Positions 26,923 to 34,877 of a stretch of DNA of 64,000 nt are shown here, piece after piece. How positions within the stretch are numbered: the first letter of the stretch is position 1; each line of letters starts with the position of its first letter. The translations under genes and the position numbers were made by a program. The DNA comes from [Mycobacterium] manitobense (GTDB lineage: Bacteria > Actinomycetota > Actinomycetes > Mycobacteriales > Mycobacteriaceae). The stretch spans positions 17,595 through 81,594 of the forward strand of contig NZ_JACKSJ010000043.1 of assembly GCF_025821665.1 (NCBI RefSeq), given 5' to 3'. The notes beneath the pieces were generated by a model that was not told the origin of the DNA, made no database searches, and saw only the letters and a list, made by a program, of their open reading frames with translations.

Positions 26923-27163
26923 GGGCGCCGCACGTAGTCAGTGCTTGGTGGCGATTGCGACCATCTCGGCGCGCTCGGTGAACTTGACGCGTGGCCGGCG
27001 CAGGAGCGGCCACGTGAATTGCGGTCTGCACGTGATGCGCTGCCGGGAGCACTGCCCACTTTCTGCCCACAGTTGACCATGATCGGCTGTAATCACACGT
27101 GATCAGCCATAGCCTATTCCCGCACTTCAGGGAAGAAAAGCGACGCCACCACGGATTGAGGAT
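26923..27163. other. island right end, no intact gene
   Basis: 241 bases before the distal attachment repeat. A minus-strand frame of about 50 codons ending at 26938 (final residues KFTERAEMVAIATKH) is open but has no start and no recognisable family; it may be a worn gene end. Two related short palindromic stretches (ATCACACGTGATCAGCC at 27093-27109) lie beside it. Confidence 0.3.
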
Positions 27164-27196
27164 AGGGTTCAAATCCCTCCGTCACCGCCATAGCCC
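27164..27196 (+). repeat. distal attachment repeat (attR), tRNA-Ser 3' end remnant
   Basis: 33 bases matching 13738-13770 at 32 positions. They include the T-loop GTTCAAATCCC, the acceptor 3' strand with one change (CGTCACC for CGCCACC) and CCA. No tRNA 5' half is present, so it is not a functional tRNA. Confidence 0.85.
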
Positions 27197-27223
27197 CGAA
27201 CCTGTTGATTCAGGTGAGGGGCT
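27192..27223 (+). terminator. stem-loop after the distal repeat (displaced tRNA terminator)
   Basis: AGCCCC (27192-27197) pairs with GGGGCT (27218-27223) and ACCTG (27200-27204) with CAGGT (27211-27215), a strong hairpin in the place where a tRNA terminator would be before island insertion. It also lies between the island and the 3' end of the large repeat-protein gene. The rest of 27224-27396 shows nothing. Confidence 0.55.
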
Positions 27224-27396
27224 GTCCGACGTCACCCGTAGACCGATGGGCTTCTCAAAGCTGCAGCGAGGCGAAGTCACCTGCACCAATCGCATCATCC
27301 GCGATCGGCGGTGTTTCCTCGCATCGCCGATCGACTGACGTTGCATCGATCCGGTCGAGCAGCGCCCGTGCATCGCTTCAAGGACAGATGCTCCGG

Positions 27397-30300
27397 CTAG
27401 ACCGGGGGTATACCGATCTGGGTACGCCCCAGGTTGGCACCCTCGTGGTAGAGCATCGGGGTCTCACTTGATCCGTTTTGCTGGACGGCCTCGTCTTTGC
27501 TCATCACGTCGAGGGTGACCACAACGCCGTCCACCAGGACGGGGGCTACCGTCTTGACAGCTCGCGCACCTCGTGTGGCCGGCTTGCCGGCAACACCCAC
27601 CGGGTTCAGGTTCTCCAAGCCCCAGAGCGTTAGAGCCGCACCTTCGCCGAGGGACGAAGCGGCTCTACGCCGCGCCTCCTTGCGGTTGAACTCCTCTCGC
27701 ATGTTATCTTCATCGATTTGCAGTGCGGTGTCGGCAGATTCGGGGATCTCGTTGTTGAAGATGTAACCGCCGACCACGCCCGGAATGCGGGTGTGAAACT
27801 GATCCTCCGGGAAAGTGCCAGGCATGAAGGCCATCGCTTCGTAAGTCACGGTGAAGCGGTCCGTTTGGTTGTAGTCCTGCTTCACCGTGATGTCCTCACC
27901 CACCCTCATCTTCCTCCAACCGAGGACAATGCGGTCTCCCGATTGAGATCCGGGCGGGTTCAAAAGCGCCAACACATAGACGTCCGGAGAAACCGGCATT
28001 CCCGTTTCCGGGTCCGTCTGGAGTGGAGGCGCCTTCACGAGCTTGCGGTTCTGTATCTGATAGTCCCAACCGCGATCACCGGATCCGCAGTCGTAGTTGA
28101 CACAGGGATCTCCGATGACATCCCGTCCATTCTTCAAGAATGCTGCGAGCGTCGTGACATCGAATGTGCCTACTTGGTGCCAGTCGGACGGATCAATGTA
28201 ACCCGGTAGAGCGATGAGGTCGTGGGTGCTCACCGGAGGAAAGACGACTTCCTGCGTCGGATAGTTCGCCGGAAGTATGGGCGCCGAGACCGGAATGTAG
28301 GACACACCGCCCTGGCTGTCAGCCGCCTTGACGAAGAAATCGACGTAGCCGGCAGTCTTCTGCGCTTGGACATATGTCCGCGCTGCTGCCGAAGGGGTGA
28401 ATGTGTAGGTGCCATCTGGATTGACCACGACAGTTCCGAGTGGTCCGGTCGTCGAACCGGAGTACTGCATGGTGCTCGTCGGGTCGGAGTCCGGCGGAGC
28501 CTGTGTCACGCTACCGGTCACAACGCCCGTGGCGGCGACTGGCCGCTGTTGCGTCACCGACGAGCGCAACGGAGGGACCGACACCTCATCCGACAGACTC
28601 ACCTGTGTGGTGGGGTTTCCGCCCTGCGCCGACTCTGTCACAGAGGTCAGGATGACTTTGCCGCTATCGCTAATCGACACAGCCGGTGACTGGGCTTGGG
28701 AGCCGAGCGCTGCGACTGCGGCAGTACCGGCAACCGTCTTGACCACCGTCACACTGGCAGCGGTGATCGCCCATACCGTGGTGGTTGCCGTGGCTCCGAA
28801 GCCCTTCTGTACGGTCACGTAAGCCGTTCCGTTGTTTCCGAATGCGATCGGTCCTACGACAGTGCCCCCGTAGTCGACGACAGTGCCGGTGATGTTGCCG
28901 TAGCGGTCGATCCGCGTCACCAGGGCTTCTGAATTGTTGGACACGAGGTAAGCGGTGCCGTCCGGTCCCACCTGAAGGTGACCGGTGCTGGCGTTGATCG
29001 GATCGCTGGAGCCTGATGTGAAGAATCCGTCGGTGGATGCGTGAACGACGTAACCATTCGCCGTCTGCACTAGGGCGTACGCCGTGCCGTCGTCGGCGAA
29101 AACGAGTTTCTCTTCGCCCGAAAACGACGGTTCGACGTCTACGTAGAACGGCAGCGCTCGCTGGAGTCCCGACGGCGCGACGACAACGAGCGCATCCTGG
29201 CCGTTCACCCGCAGATTCAGGTAGATGTTGTTGTCGGTTCCAATGACGTGCGGTACGGAGAAGTCGAATTCGCCGATTTCCACCGTCTTCATCGAGGCGT
29301 TCGGTCCCACGATGAGCAACCGATTCACGTCAGCATCGCTGTCCGGATTGAGCACGTAGAGTGTGCCGTCGGCGGCGGCTCCCAATGCCGTTGGCCCGAA
29401 GAAGGATGTGAACGATGGGGTGCCGACGACTCCATTCGTGATCACGTAAACACGGTGTTCTTGGGTGCCGAATCTCTCGGTCAGCACATAGGCGGTGCCG
29501 TTGGGAGCGACGATGACGTCCTGCGTCGGCGTGAAACCGTCGATACGTCTGGTGGTGAAGCCGCCGGACGACCCGAAGACGAGCACTTCGGTCGCTTCGC
29601 CGGAGGGCGTCTGCACCACCGTCGCCAAGTACGCCGTGCCATTCGGTCCGGCCGTGACGTTGCCCGTGGCGCCCCCGACGTGACTGCTCGGAATAGTGAG
29701 TGTTCGTGCGTTTCCGTCAGCGTCGATCGCCACTATTCTGGCCGAGGGATTCTGCGCTGTCCCGCTGACCTGCAGCGCCGCGGCACTACCGTCCGGCCCG
29801 AAACTCGGGTCCATGTCGATCACGTATGCCGTTGCAGGACCGGCCGTCAGAGAGAGCAATCGGGCCCGTCCGCGATTCTGAGCCGCGTCGAAGTAGGGCA
29901 CCAAGAGGTAGTCCCGTCCGTTCTCACCGACTACCGCGAACCCGACCTCTGCTGTCACCGTTGTCGCTGTGACATTCCCGGACGCGCTGATGATCCGAAC
30001 CGTCGCGGTCTTGGCCGCCTCGTCGTAGGTGATTAGGGTGATACCGCCGTCGGTCCGGGTGATCGGCGGTGCGGGCGTCCCAGTGAACGCCGCCGTGGTG
30101 GCGATGACCGCGCCGGACGGCTGGTACACCCGCACGACCGTCGAGACGGTGCCGTTGGCCGAAACGGTGACCACCGGCTGGAAGATCCGGCCGGTCGACC
30201 CGACGATCGCGTTCCCCAATGGAGATCCGTTGATCGGCGCCGGATTCACTGAGGTCACCGCAGGTGCCACGGACACCTGGACAGTTACCGTCGTCGTCCC

Positions 30301-33300
30301 GCCGTGGCCGTCGGTGATCGTCACGGCGAAGGTGTCCGTCTTGGCGGCGGCTGGCGCGTTCGGGGCAGCGGCCGCTTCGCGCGCCGCGTCCGTCGGCTTG
30401 TACGTGTAGACGCCGGTCGTGGCGTTGAACGTCACGGTGCCACCCTTGGCTGAGGTGCCTGGCGCGCTCATCGTGAGCGCGTCCCCGTCGGTGTCGCCCG
30501 ACGTCACCGTTCCTGTCACCACGGCCGATGCGTTGGGGTCTGAGGCGGTGAATGACCCTGTGGGAGCGGTGTTCTTGGGATCAATGTCCACGGTGACCGC
30601 GAACTGGTGAGTGCCGCCGCGCCCATCACTGACCGAGATGCTCACCGTGTCCTGAGTGACTGTGGTCGTCGCGCCGTCCGCCGAAGCCGCATGGCGGGCC
30701 GCAGGCGTCGGCGTGTAGGTCAACGTGCCGTTCGACGTCACGTTGTAGGTGCCCTTGTCAGTGGTCCCGCTACCGCTGTAGGTGAGCGGGTCACCGTTGG
30801 GATCGCTCGCGGACACCTTGCCGGTGACCACGCCAGTGGTCGAATTCGGTTGTCCTGTAGGGGTGTACGATCCGCCGGTCGGTGCGGCATTGATGTTGGT
30901 GGGAGCGATGCTCACCTTCACGGTGACCGGCGTGACGCCTCCGTGGCCGTCGTCGATGGTGACGGTGAAGGTATCGGTCTTGGACGCCGCTGGTGCTCCG
31001 TTCGCCCCGGCGGCTTGCCGTGCTTCTGGAGTGGGCGTGTACGTGAAGCTGCCATTGCCGTTGTGAACGACAGTGCCCTTGGCGGTGGTGGTTGGTGCAG
31101 CGAAGGTGAGGGTGTCTTTGTCCCTGTCGGTACCGGTGACCGTCACGATGACGTCGCCGTTCGCGTTCGGCGCCTTGGCGGTGGCCCTGCCGGTGGGCTT
31201 CGCGTTCGCGCCGAGGATGTCGACCTCGACTGTGACACTGCCCCATCCGCCGACGCCGTCCTGGACGGTGACTGTGAAGGTGTCCTTGGTGAGCGCCGAA
31301 CCCGCAGGAGCGCCAGCCGCGGCGTGACGGGCGGCGGCGGTGGGGGTGTAGGTGTAGACGCCGGCCGCCGTCACCTTGACCGTGCCCTTGGCCGTCGTGG
31401 CGGGGACGCTGTAGGTGACTTTGTCGCCGTCGAGGTCGGAGCCGGTGATTTTTCCGGTCACTGCGCCGGATGACGTACTGGGTGGATTCGGGACCTCGGC
31501 TACTCCGGTGGGAGCACGGTTCCCAGCCGCGACGATCTGTGCGGTCATGGTCACCGTGGAGGTGCCGCCATGGCCATCGCTGACCGTGATGGTGAACGTC
31601 TCGGTCTTGGCGGCGGTGCCCCCGGTGCGCACGGCAGCCCGCGCCTGGGGGGTGGGGGTGTAGGTGAACGTGCCATCGGCGTTGACGACCAGGGTGCCCT
31701 TGGTCGTGGCGGACGTGCTGTACGTCAATACGTCGCCGTCACCGTCGGTGGGCGTGATCGAACCCGTGACCACTCCGGAGCTGTTGTCGGGCCGTTCAAT
31801 CGAACCGGATGCCGTGGGTGCGGTGTTCTTTGCCGCGATGGCCACCGAAACCGCCACTGCCTGTGTCGAGCCGTGCCCGTCGTCGACGGTGATGGTGAAC
31901 GAATCGGTCTTCGCGCCGGTGGGCGTGGCCGCCGCATGGCGGGCATCCGGCGTCGGTGTGTACACGAACTTGCCCTTGGCATCGACAGCGACTGTGCCCC
32001 ACTGGGGATCACTGGTCTTGGTGTAGGTCACCGCGTCTCTGTCGGCATCGGTCGCGGTCACGCTTCCGCTCACCACGCCGGTGGCGGCCACGGGCTTGCC
32101 GACGGTCTGTTTGATCGTCGGGACCTTGTTCGCCGGCTCGATGTTCACCGTCACCGTCTGGGTGACCACGCCGCGGCGGCCGTCGGTCACCGTGACCGTG
32201 AAGGAGTCGAATGCCAGATCGCCCGCGTCGTCTGCGGCGGCCACGTGACGCGCTGCCGGTGTCGGGGTGTAGGTATAGGTTCCGTTCGGGTTGACCACCA
32301 ACTTGCCCCGTGCCGGACCGCTCACCACGGTGTACTTCAGCGTGTCATCGTCGGGATCGGTCACGCCGAAGTCGCCGGTTACCGCTCCGGTCGCGGGCGT
32401 GACGACGCCCGGCGTGGGTGTACCGACCTCCGGCTGGGTATTCACTGGCACCAGCGAAACAGCCTGTAGAACACCGTCACTGGTGAAGTACAGTTGCTGG
32501 CCGTCGGGTGAGAACTTCGCCTCGGGGAAGTTGATCTCGGTGGTGGCGTTGGTGGGCACCGACCCCATCTGCGTGTAGCCGGCCGCGATGTTGTAGATGT
32601 CGATCGCGTTGGTCTGGAAGTTGAGGACCATCAGCATGGTGCCGCTGGGATGCACCACGATCTCGTCGATCGACTCGGGGCTTGTGGTGAAGGAGGTGAC
32701 AACGGCATTGGTCGCGGCATTGACCACCGAGATGGTTCCGGTGTTGTAATCGCCGATGTAGACCAGCTTGTTGTCCCGGCTGACAGCGACCGCCTCCGGT
32801 CGGTCGCCCACGCCGACGATCTGCTTCGCAGTGGATCCCGTCGCCGAGAAGACGAATACGCCTGTCTGGTAGTCGCCCTCGCTCTCTACTTCGGCGATCA
32901 CGTAGATGTTCTTGCCATCCGGACTGACTGTGATGCCGTAGGGCACCAGACCGACGTTCTTCACCGCTCCGGCGATCTTGTTGGTCGCTGTCGAGATCTT
33001 GGTGATCTCGCTGGACACCACGAGACCGTCGTCGTCGTAGACAGTGGTTGTCACGTACAGCGTCTTGCCGTCGGGACTGATTGCCATCAGTTGCGGGGAG
33101 CGCTGGCCCAATTGGATCTGCGCGGTCACCTGCCGCGTCGCGGTGTCGATGACCGAGACGGTTCTGGTCGTGGCGCTGGTGACGTAGAGCTTCTTGCCGT
33201 CCGGCGTGAGGGCGATACCCATCGGCTCGTCGTCGACGTCGATGTCGGCGAGCCACTGACCAGTGACGGTGTCGATCACCGTCACTGTGCCCGCGTCGGT

Positions 33301-34545
33301 ATTGCTGACGTAGGCGCGGTCGTTGGTGACTGCAAGTCCGTAGGCGCCGTCACCGGTGGCAACGTCGCCGATGTCGGTGATCGACACCGGATCGACGGGG
33401 ACACTGAGCGTCTTTGCGATCTTGGTGGTCCCGTAGGTGACGGTCACCACGACCGCGACGGTGTCGTCAGGTATGGCCGAGAACCCGGCCAGCACCCGTT
33501 GCGCAGCGGTGGGGGTGTAGGTGAATGCACCGGTGGTCTTGTTGATCGTGAAGGTGCCCGATCCCGGTGGCGTCGTCACCGCATAGCTCGGCTTCCGGTT
33601 CTGGCCAGTCGGGTCGGCCGCCACCACCGTTCCGGACACCGCACCGGTCAGCGGGTCGATGATCACCGTGCCGAGATTCGGGTCCACAGCGGTGGTGACC
33701 AGACTGTTGGTCACCTCCGTGGTTGTGGCGAACGTCGAGATGTTGTTCGTGTCCTGGCCCACCTCGCGCCGCGCCGCGGCCAGTAGAACCCATTCAGCCG
33801 GCGAATCCATCGGCGCCTCGGGAGCGTTCTCGCCGAACGGGTTCAACAACCCCGACACCAAGCTGGCCACCGCCCCAGTTGGGGGCTCACCAGCCGGCTG
33901 CTCGGCCGGCGGGTTCGCCAGCACTCCGTCATCGAATGCGTGCGTGATCACGGGCGTACCCGCGGCTGCCGGCGGTTGTTCGCTCACCAGTGTGCGCTCG
34001 CGGCTCGGAGCGACCGTGACCTCAGCCGTGGAAGCCGCCGCCTGCTCGGGCTTCCCCGCCGGGGTTGCGACGGCCGATGAAGCGATCTCGGCTGGCTTGT
34101 CTTTGCGGCGATTGGTCGGCCCTTGCGCCCTCTGATCGCCGACGCTGACTGCCGGATCGCCACCCGTTGCGTCTTCGTTCGGTATCTGGGCTACTTCTTC
34201 CTTCCCTTGGTCTTCGTCTTCTAGCTGTGCGTCTCCGCCCTCGGCACCGACCGGGGCACCTTCGCCGGGCTCGTCTGGTTCGCGCGATTCGGACTGGCCG
34301 TCGTCCTCGTCTGCGTCCTCGTTGTTGTCGTCGTCCGTTTCCGCGTTGTCGCCCGTTGCTGTTGATGCCTTACCCGTAGATCCGGTTGAGTCATTGCCGG
34401 TAGCGGAACTGTCGGTCTTGTTGTCCGCGGACTGGGTATCGCGATCATCGGCCGAAGCCACGCCCGCCGAAGCTGCCACCGCTGTTCCGACACCCAAGGC
34501 CACGGCCAGGGCACCCACACGACCGATATAACGCGAGTAGCCCAT
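27397..34545 (-). CDS. giant exported protein with YVTN beta-propeller and VCBS/cadherin-like repeats
   Basis: About 2,382 residues. The signal region GRVGALAVALGVGTAVAAS is a recurrent mycobacterial export signal. Residues 35-240 are acidic, Ser/Thr-rich and low in complexity. One Ig-like domain (about 270-375) precedes a YVTN-type propeller (about 390-700, with DGKKLYVTS and AVSRDNKLVYIGD). Seven tandem VCBS repeats of about 104 residues follow, then a second beta-rich region (about 1440-2000), one more VCBS repeat and a C-terminal domain of about 290 residues with NYDCGSGDRGWDYQ that I do not recognise. No LPXTG or membrane anchor is seen. Surface display or adhesion is inferred. I prefer ATG 34545, six bases after GGGGGGA, over ATG 34551. 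Confidence 0.85.
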   Translation of the reverse strand: MGYSRYIGRVGALAVALGVGTAVAASAGVASADDRDTQSADNKTDSSATGNDSTGSTGKASTATGDNAETDDDNNEDADEDDGQSESREPDEPGEGAPVGAEGGDAQLEDEDQGKEEVAQIPNEDATGGDPAVSVGDQRAQGPTNRRKDKPAEIASSAVATPAGKPEQAAASTAEVTVAPSRERTLVSEQPPAAAGTPVITHAFDDGVLANPPAEQPAGEPPTGAVASLVSGLLNPFGENAPEAPMDSPAEWVLLAAARREVGQDTNNISTFATTTEVTNSLVTTAVDPNLGTVIIDPLTGAVSGTVVAADPTGQNRKPSYAVTTPPGSGTFTINKTTGAFTYTPTAAQRVLAGFSAIPDDTVAVVVTVTYGTTKIAKTLSVPVDPVSITDIGDVATGDGAYGLAVTNDRAYVSNTDAGTVTVIDTVTGQWLADIDVDDEPMGIALTPDGKKLYVTSATTRTVSVIDTATRQVTAQIQLGQRSPQLMAISPDGKTLYVTTTVYDDDGLVVSSEITKISTATNKIAGAVKNVGLVPYGITVSPDGKNIYVIAEVESEGDYQTGVFVFSATGSTAKQIVGVGDRPEAVAVSRDNKLVYIGDYNTGTISVVNAATNAVVTSFTTSPESIDEIVVHPSGTMLMVLNFQTNAIDIYNIAAGYTQMGSVPTNATTEINFPEAKFSPDGQQLYFTSDGVLQAVSLVPVNTQPEVGTPTPGVVTPATGAVTGDFGVTDPDDDTLKYTVVSGPARGKLVVNPNGTYTYTPTPAARHVAAADDAGDLAFDSFTVTVTDGRRGVVTQTVTVNIEPANKVPTIKQTVGKPVAATGVVSGSVTATDADRDAVTYTKTSDPQWGTVAVDAKGKFVYTPTPDARHAAATPTGAKTDSFTITVDDGHGSTQAVAVSVAIAAKNTAPTASGSIERPDNSSGVVTGSITPTDGDGDVLTYSTSATTKGTLVVNADGTFTYTPTPQARAAVRTGGTAAKTETFTITVSDGHGGTSTVTMTAQIVAAGNRAPTGVAEVPNPPSTSSGAVTGKITGSDLDGDKVTYSVPATTAKGTVKVTAAGVYTYTPTAAARHAAAGAPAGSALTKDTFTVTVQDGVGGWGSVTVEVDILGANAKPTGRATAKAPNANGDVIVTVTGTDRDKDTLTFAAPTTTAKGTVVHNGNGSFTYTPTPEARQAAGANGAPAASKTDTFTVTIDDGHGGVTPVTVKVSIAPTNINAAPTGGSYTPTGQPNSTTGVVTGKVSASDPNGDPLTYSGSGTTDKGTYNVTSNGTLTYTPTPAARHAASADGATTTVTQDTVSISVSDGRGGTHQFAVTVDIDPKNTAPTGSFTASDPNASAVVTGTVTSGDTDGDALTMSAPGTSAKGGTVTFNATTGVYTYKPTDAAREAAAAPNAPAAAKTDTFAVTITDGHGGTTTVTVQVSVAPAVTSVNPAPINGSPLGNAIVGSTGRIFQPVVTVSANGTVSTVVRVYQPSGAVIATTAAFTGTPAPPITRTDGGITLITYDEAAKTATVRIISASGNVTATTVTAEVGFAVVGENGRDYLLVPYFDAAQNRGRARLLSLTAGPATAYVIDMDPSFGPDGSAAALQVSGTAQNPSARIVAIDADGNARTLTIPSSHVGGATGNVTAGPNGTAYLATVVQTPSGEATEVLVFGSSGGFTTRRIDGFTPTQDVIVAPNGTAYVLTERFGTQEHRVYVITNGVVGTPSFTSFFGPTALGAAADGTLYVLNPDSDADVNRLLIVGPNASMKTVEIGEFDFSVPHVIGTDNNIYLNLRVNGQDALVVVAPSGLQRALPFYVDVEPSFSGEEKLVFADDGTAYALVQTANGYVVHASTDGFFTSGSSDPINASTGHLQVGPDGTAYLVSNNSEALVTRIDRYGNITGTVVDYGGTVVGPIAFGNNGTAYVTVQKGFGATATTTVWAITAASVTVVKTVAGTAAVAALGSQAQSPAVSISDSGKVILTSVTESAQGGNPTTQVSLSDEVSVPPLRSSVTQQRPVAATGVVTGSVTQAPPDSDPTSTMQYSGSTTGPLGTVVVNPDGTYTFTPSAAARTYVQAQKTAGYVDFFVKAADSQGGVSYIPVSAPILPANYPTQEVVFPPVSTHDLIALPGYIDPSDWHQVGTFDVTTLAAFLKNGRDVIGDPCVNYDCGSGDRGWDYQIQNRKLVKAPPLQTDPETGMPVSPDVYVLALLNPPGSQSGDRIVLGWRKMRVGEDITVKQDYNQTDRFTVTYEAMAFMPGTFPEDQFHTRIPGVVGGYIFNNEIPESADTALQIDEDNMREEFNRKEARRRAASSLGEGAALTLWGLENLNPVGVAGKPATRGARAVKTVAPVLVDGVVVTLDVMSKDEAVQQNGSSETPMLYHEGANLGRTQIGIPPV
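30257..32442 (-). repeat. seven tandem VCBS/cadherin-like repeats within the giant protein
   Basis: Each unit is about 104 residues with the pattern N-x-x-P-T, G-V-V-T-G, a calcium-site-like D-x-D-G-D, G-T-x-x-x-x-x-G-x-F-T-Y-T-P-T-P, A-R-H-A-A and T-D-T-F-T-V-T-V-x-D-G-H-G-G. The units are diverged at DNA level, so this is an old array. One further copy lies nearer the C-terminus (about 28210-28545). Confidence 0.85.
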
Positions 34546-34877
34546 GGCCATCCCCCCGAATTTCTGCTGATAGTTGGTCTGACGCTACGGCCGGAAGACC
34601 TGCTTCGGTATGAGTAAGTCGTTTGCTGAAAGAGGTGGCTTTACTTTTCAACATTCGATTCTTTCGACTGAAAAGAGTTTCATTCCACTTGGCCTGTGTT
34701 TCGGCAGGTTCGAGAATTCTCGATGACTCAATAGCCATTTCGGCCCCAGGCTGGTCGGTCTGCAACTTGTCCACGACAGGCACCGTTTGCTCGGAGCCTC
34801 GCGTCAAAGTTGCCGATTTTCGCCTGGCTCTCGATCAGGAGCTGAGTTTGATGGCTGGGTGACCGAGAGATGCCCGC
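34546..34877 (-). promoter_or_regulatory. AT-rich leader between the MMPL gene and the giant protein gene
   Basis: 332 bases with visibly lower GC than either neighbour. CTTTTCA (34644-34650) and TGAAAAG (34669-34675) form a short inverted repeat. A minus-strand frame from 34807 runs through into the giant gene but lacks protein-like composition. It probably contains the giant gene's own promoter and a long leader. Confidence 0.4.

Larger units (their letters stand above)
13738..27196. mobile_element. tRNA-Ser-integrated genomic island (mce/P450 island)
   Basis: About 13.4 kb between the 33-bp repeats. It holds an integrase remnant next to the tRNA, a secreted-protein gene, mceABCDEF, a TetR gene, a P450, an SDR and an esterase. 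The conserved genes on the left (tadA side) run without a break up to the repeat. Third codon positions in the island look less GC-rich than in flanking genes. No intact integrase, excisionase or transfer genes are present, so it is probably fixed. Boundaries rest on the repeat; cargo function is inferred. Confidence 0.75.

Noticed and set aside
26829..27080. Small gene at the right end of the island
   Set aside because: Frames overlap the esterase 3' end or lack a start; no family or ribosome site.
27164..27190. A second tRNA-Ser
   Set aside because: Only the T-arm and acceptor 3' strand are present, with an acceptor mismatch; it is the island attachment remnant.
30257..32442. CRISPR array or satellite in the repeat region
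   Set aside because: Periodicity is about 312 bp, in frame, diverged, and encodes VCBS domains; no short identical repeats with spacers were seen anywhere in the window.
34445..34807. 120-codon minus-strand ORF ahead of the giant protein
   Set aside because: Runs into the giant gene's signal peptide in another frame and lies in an AT-rich leader; not protein-like.
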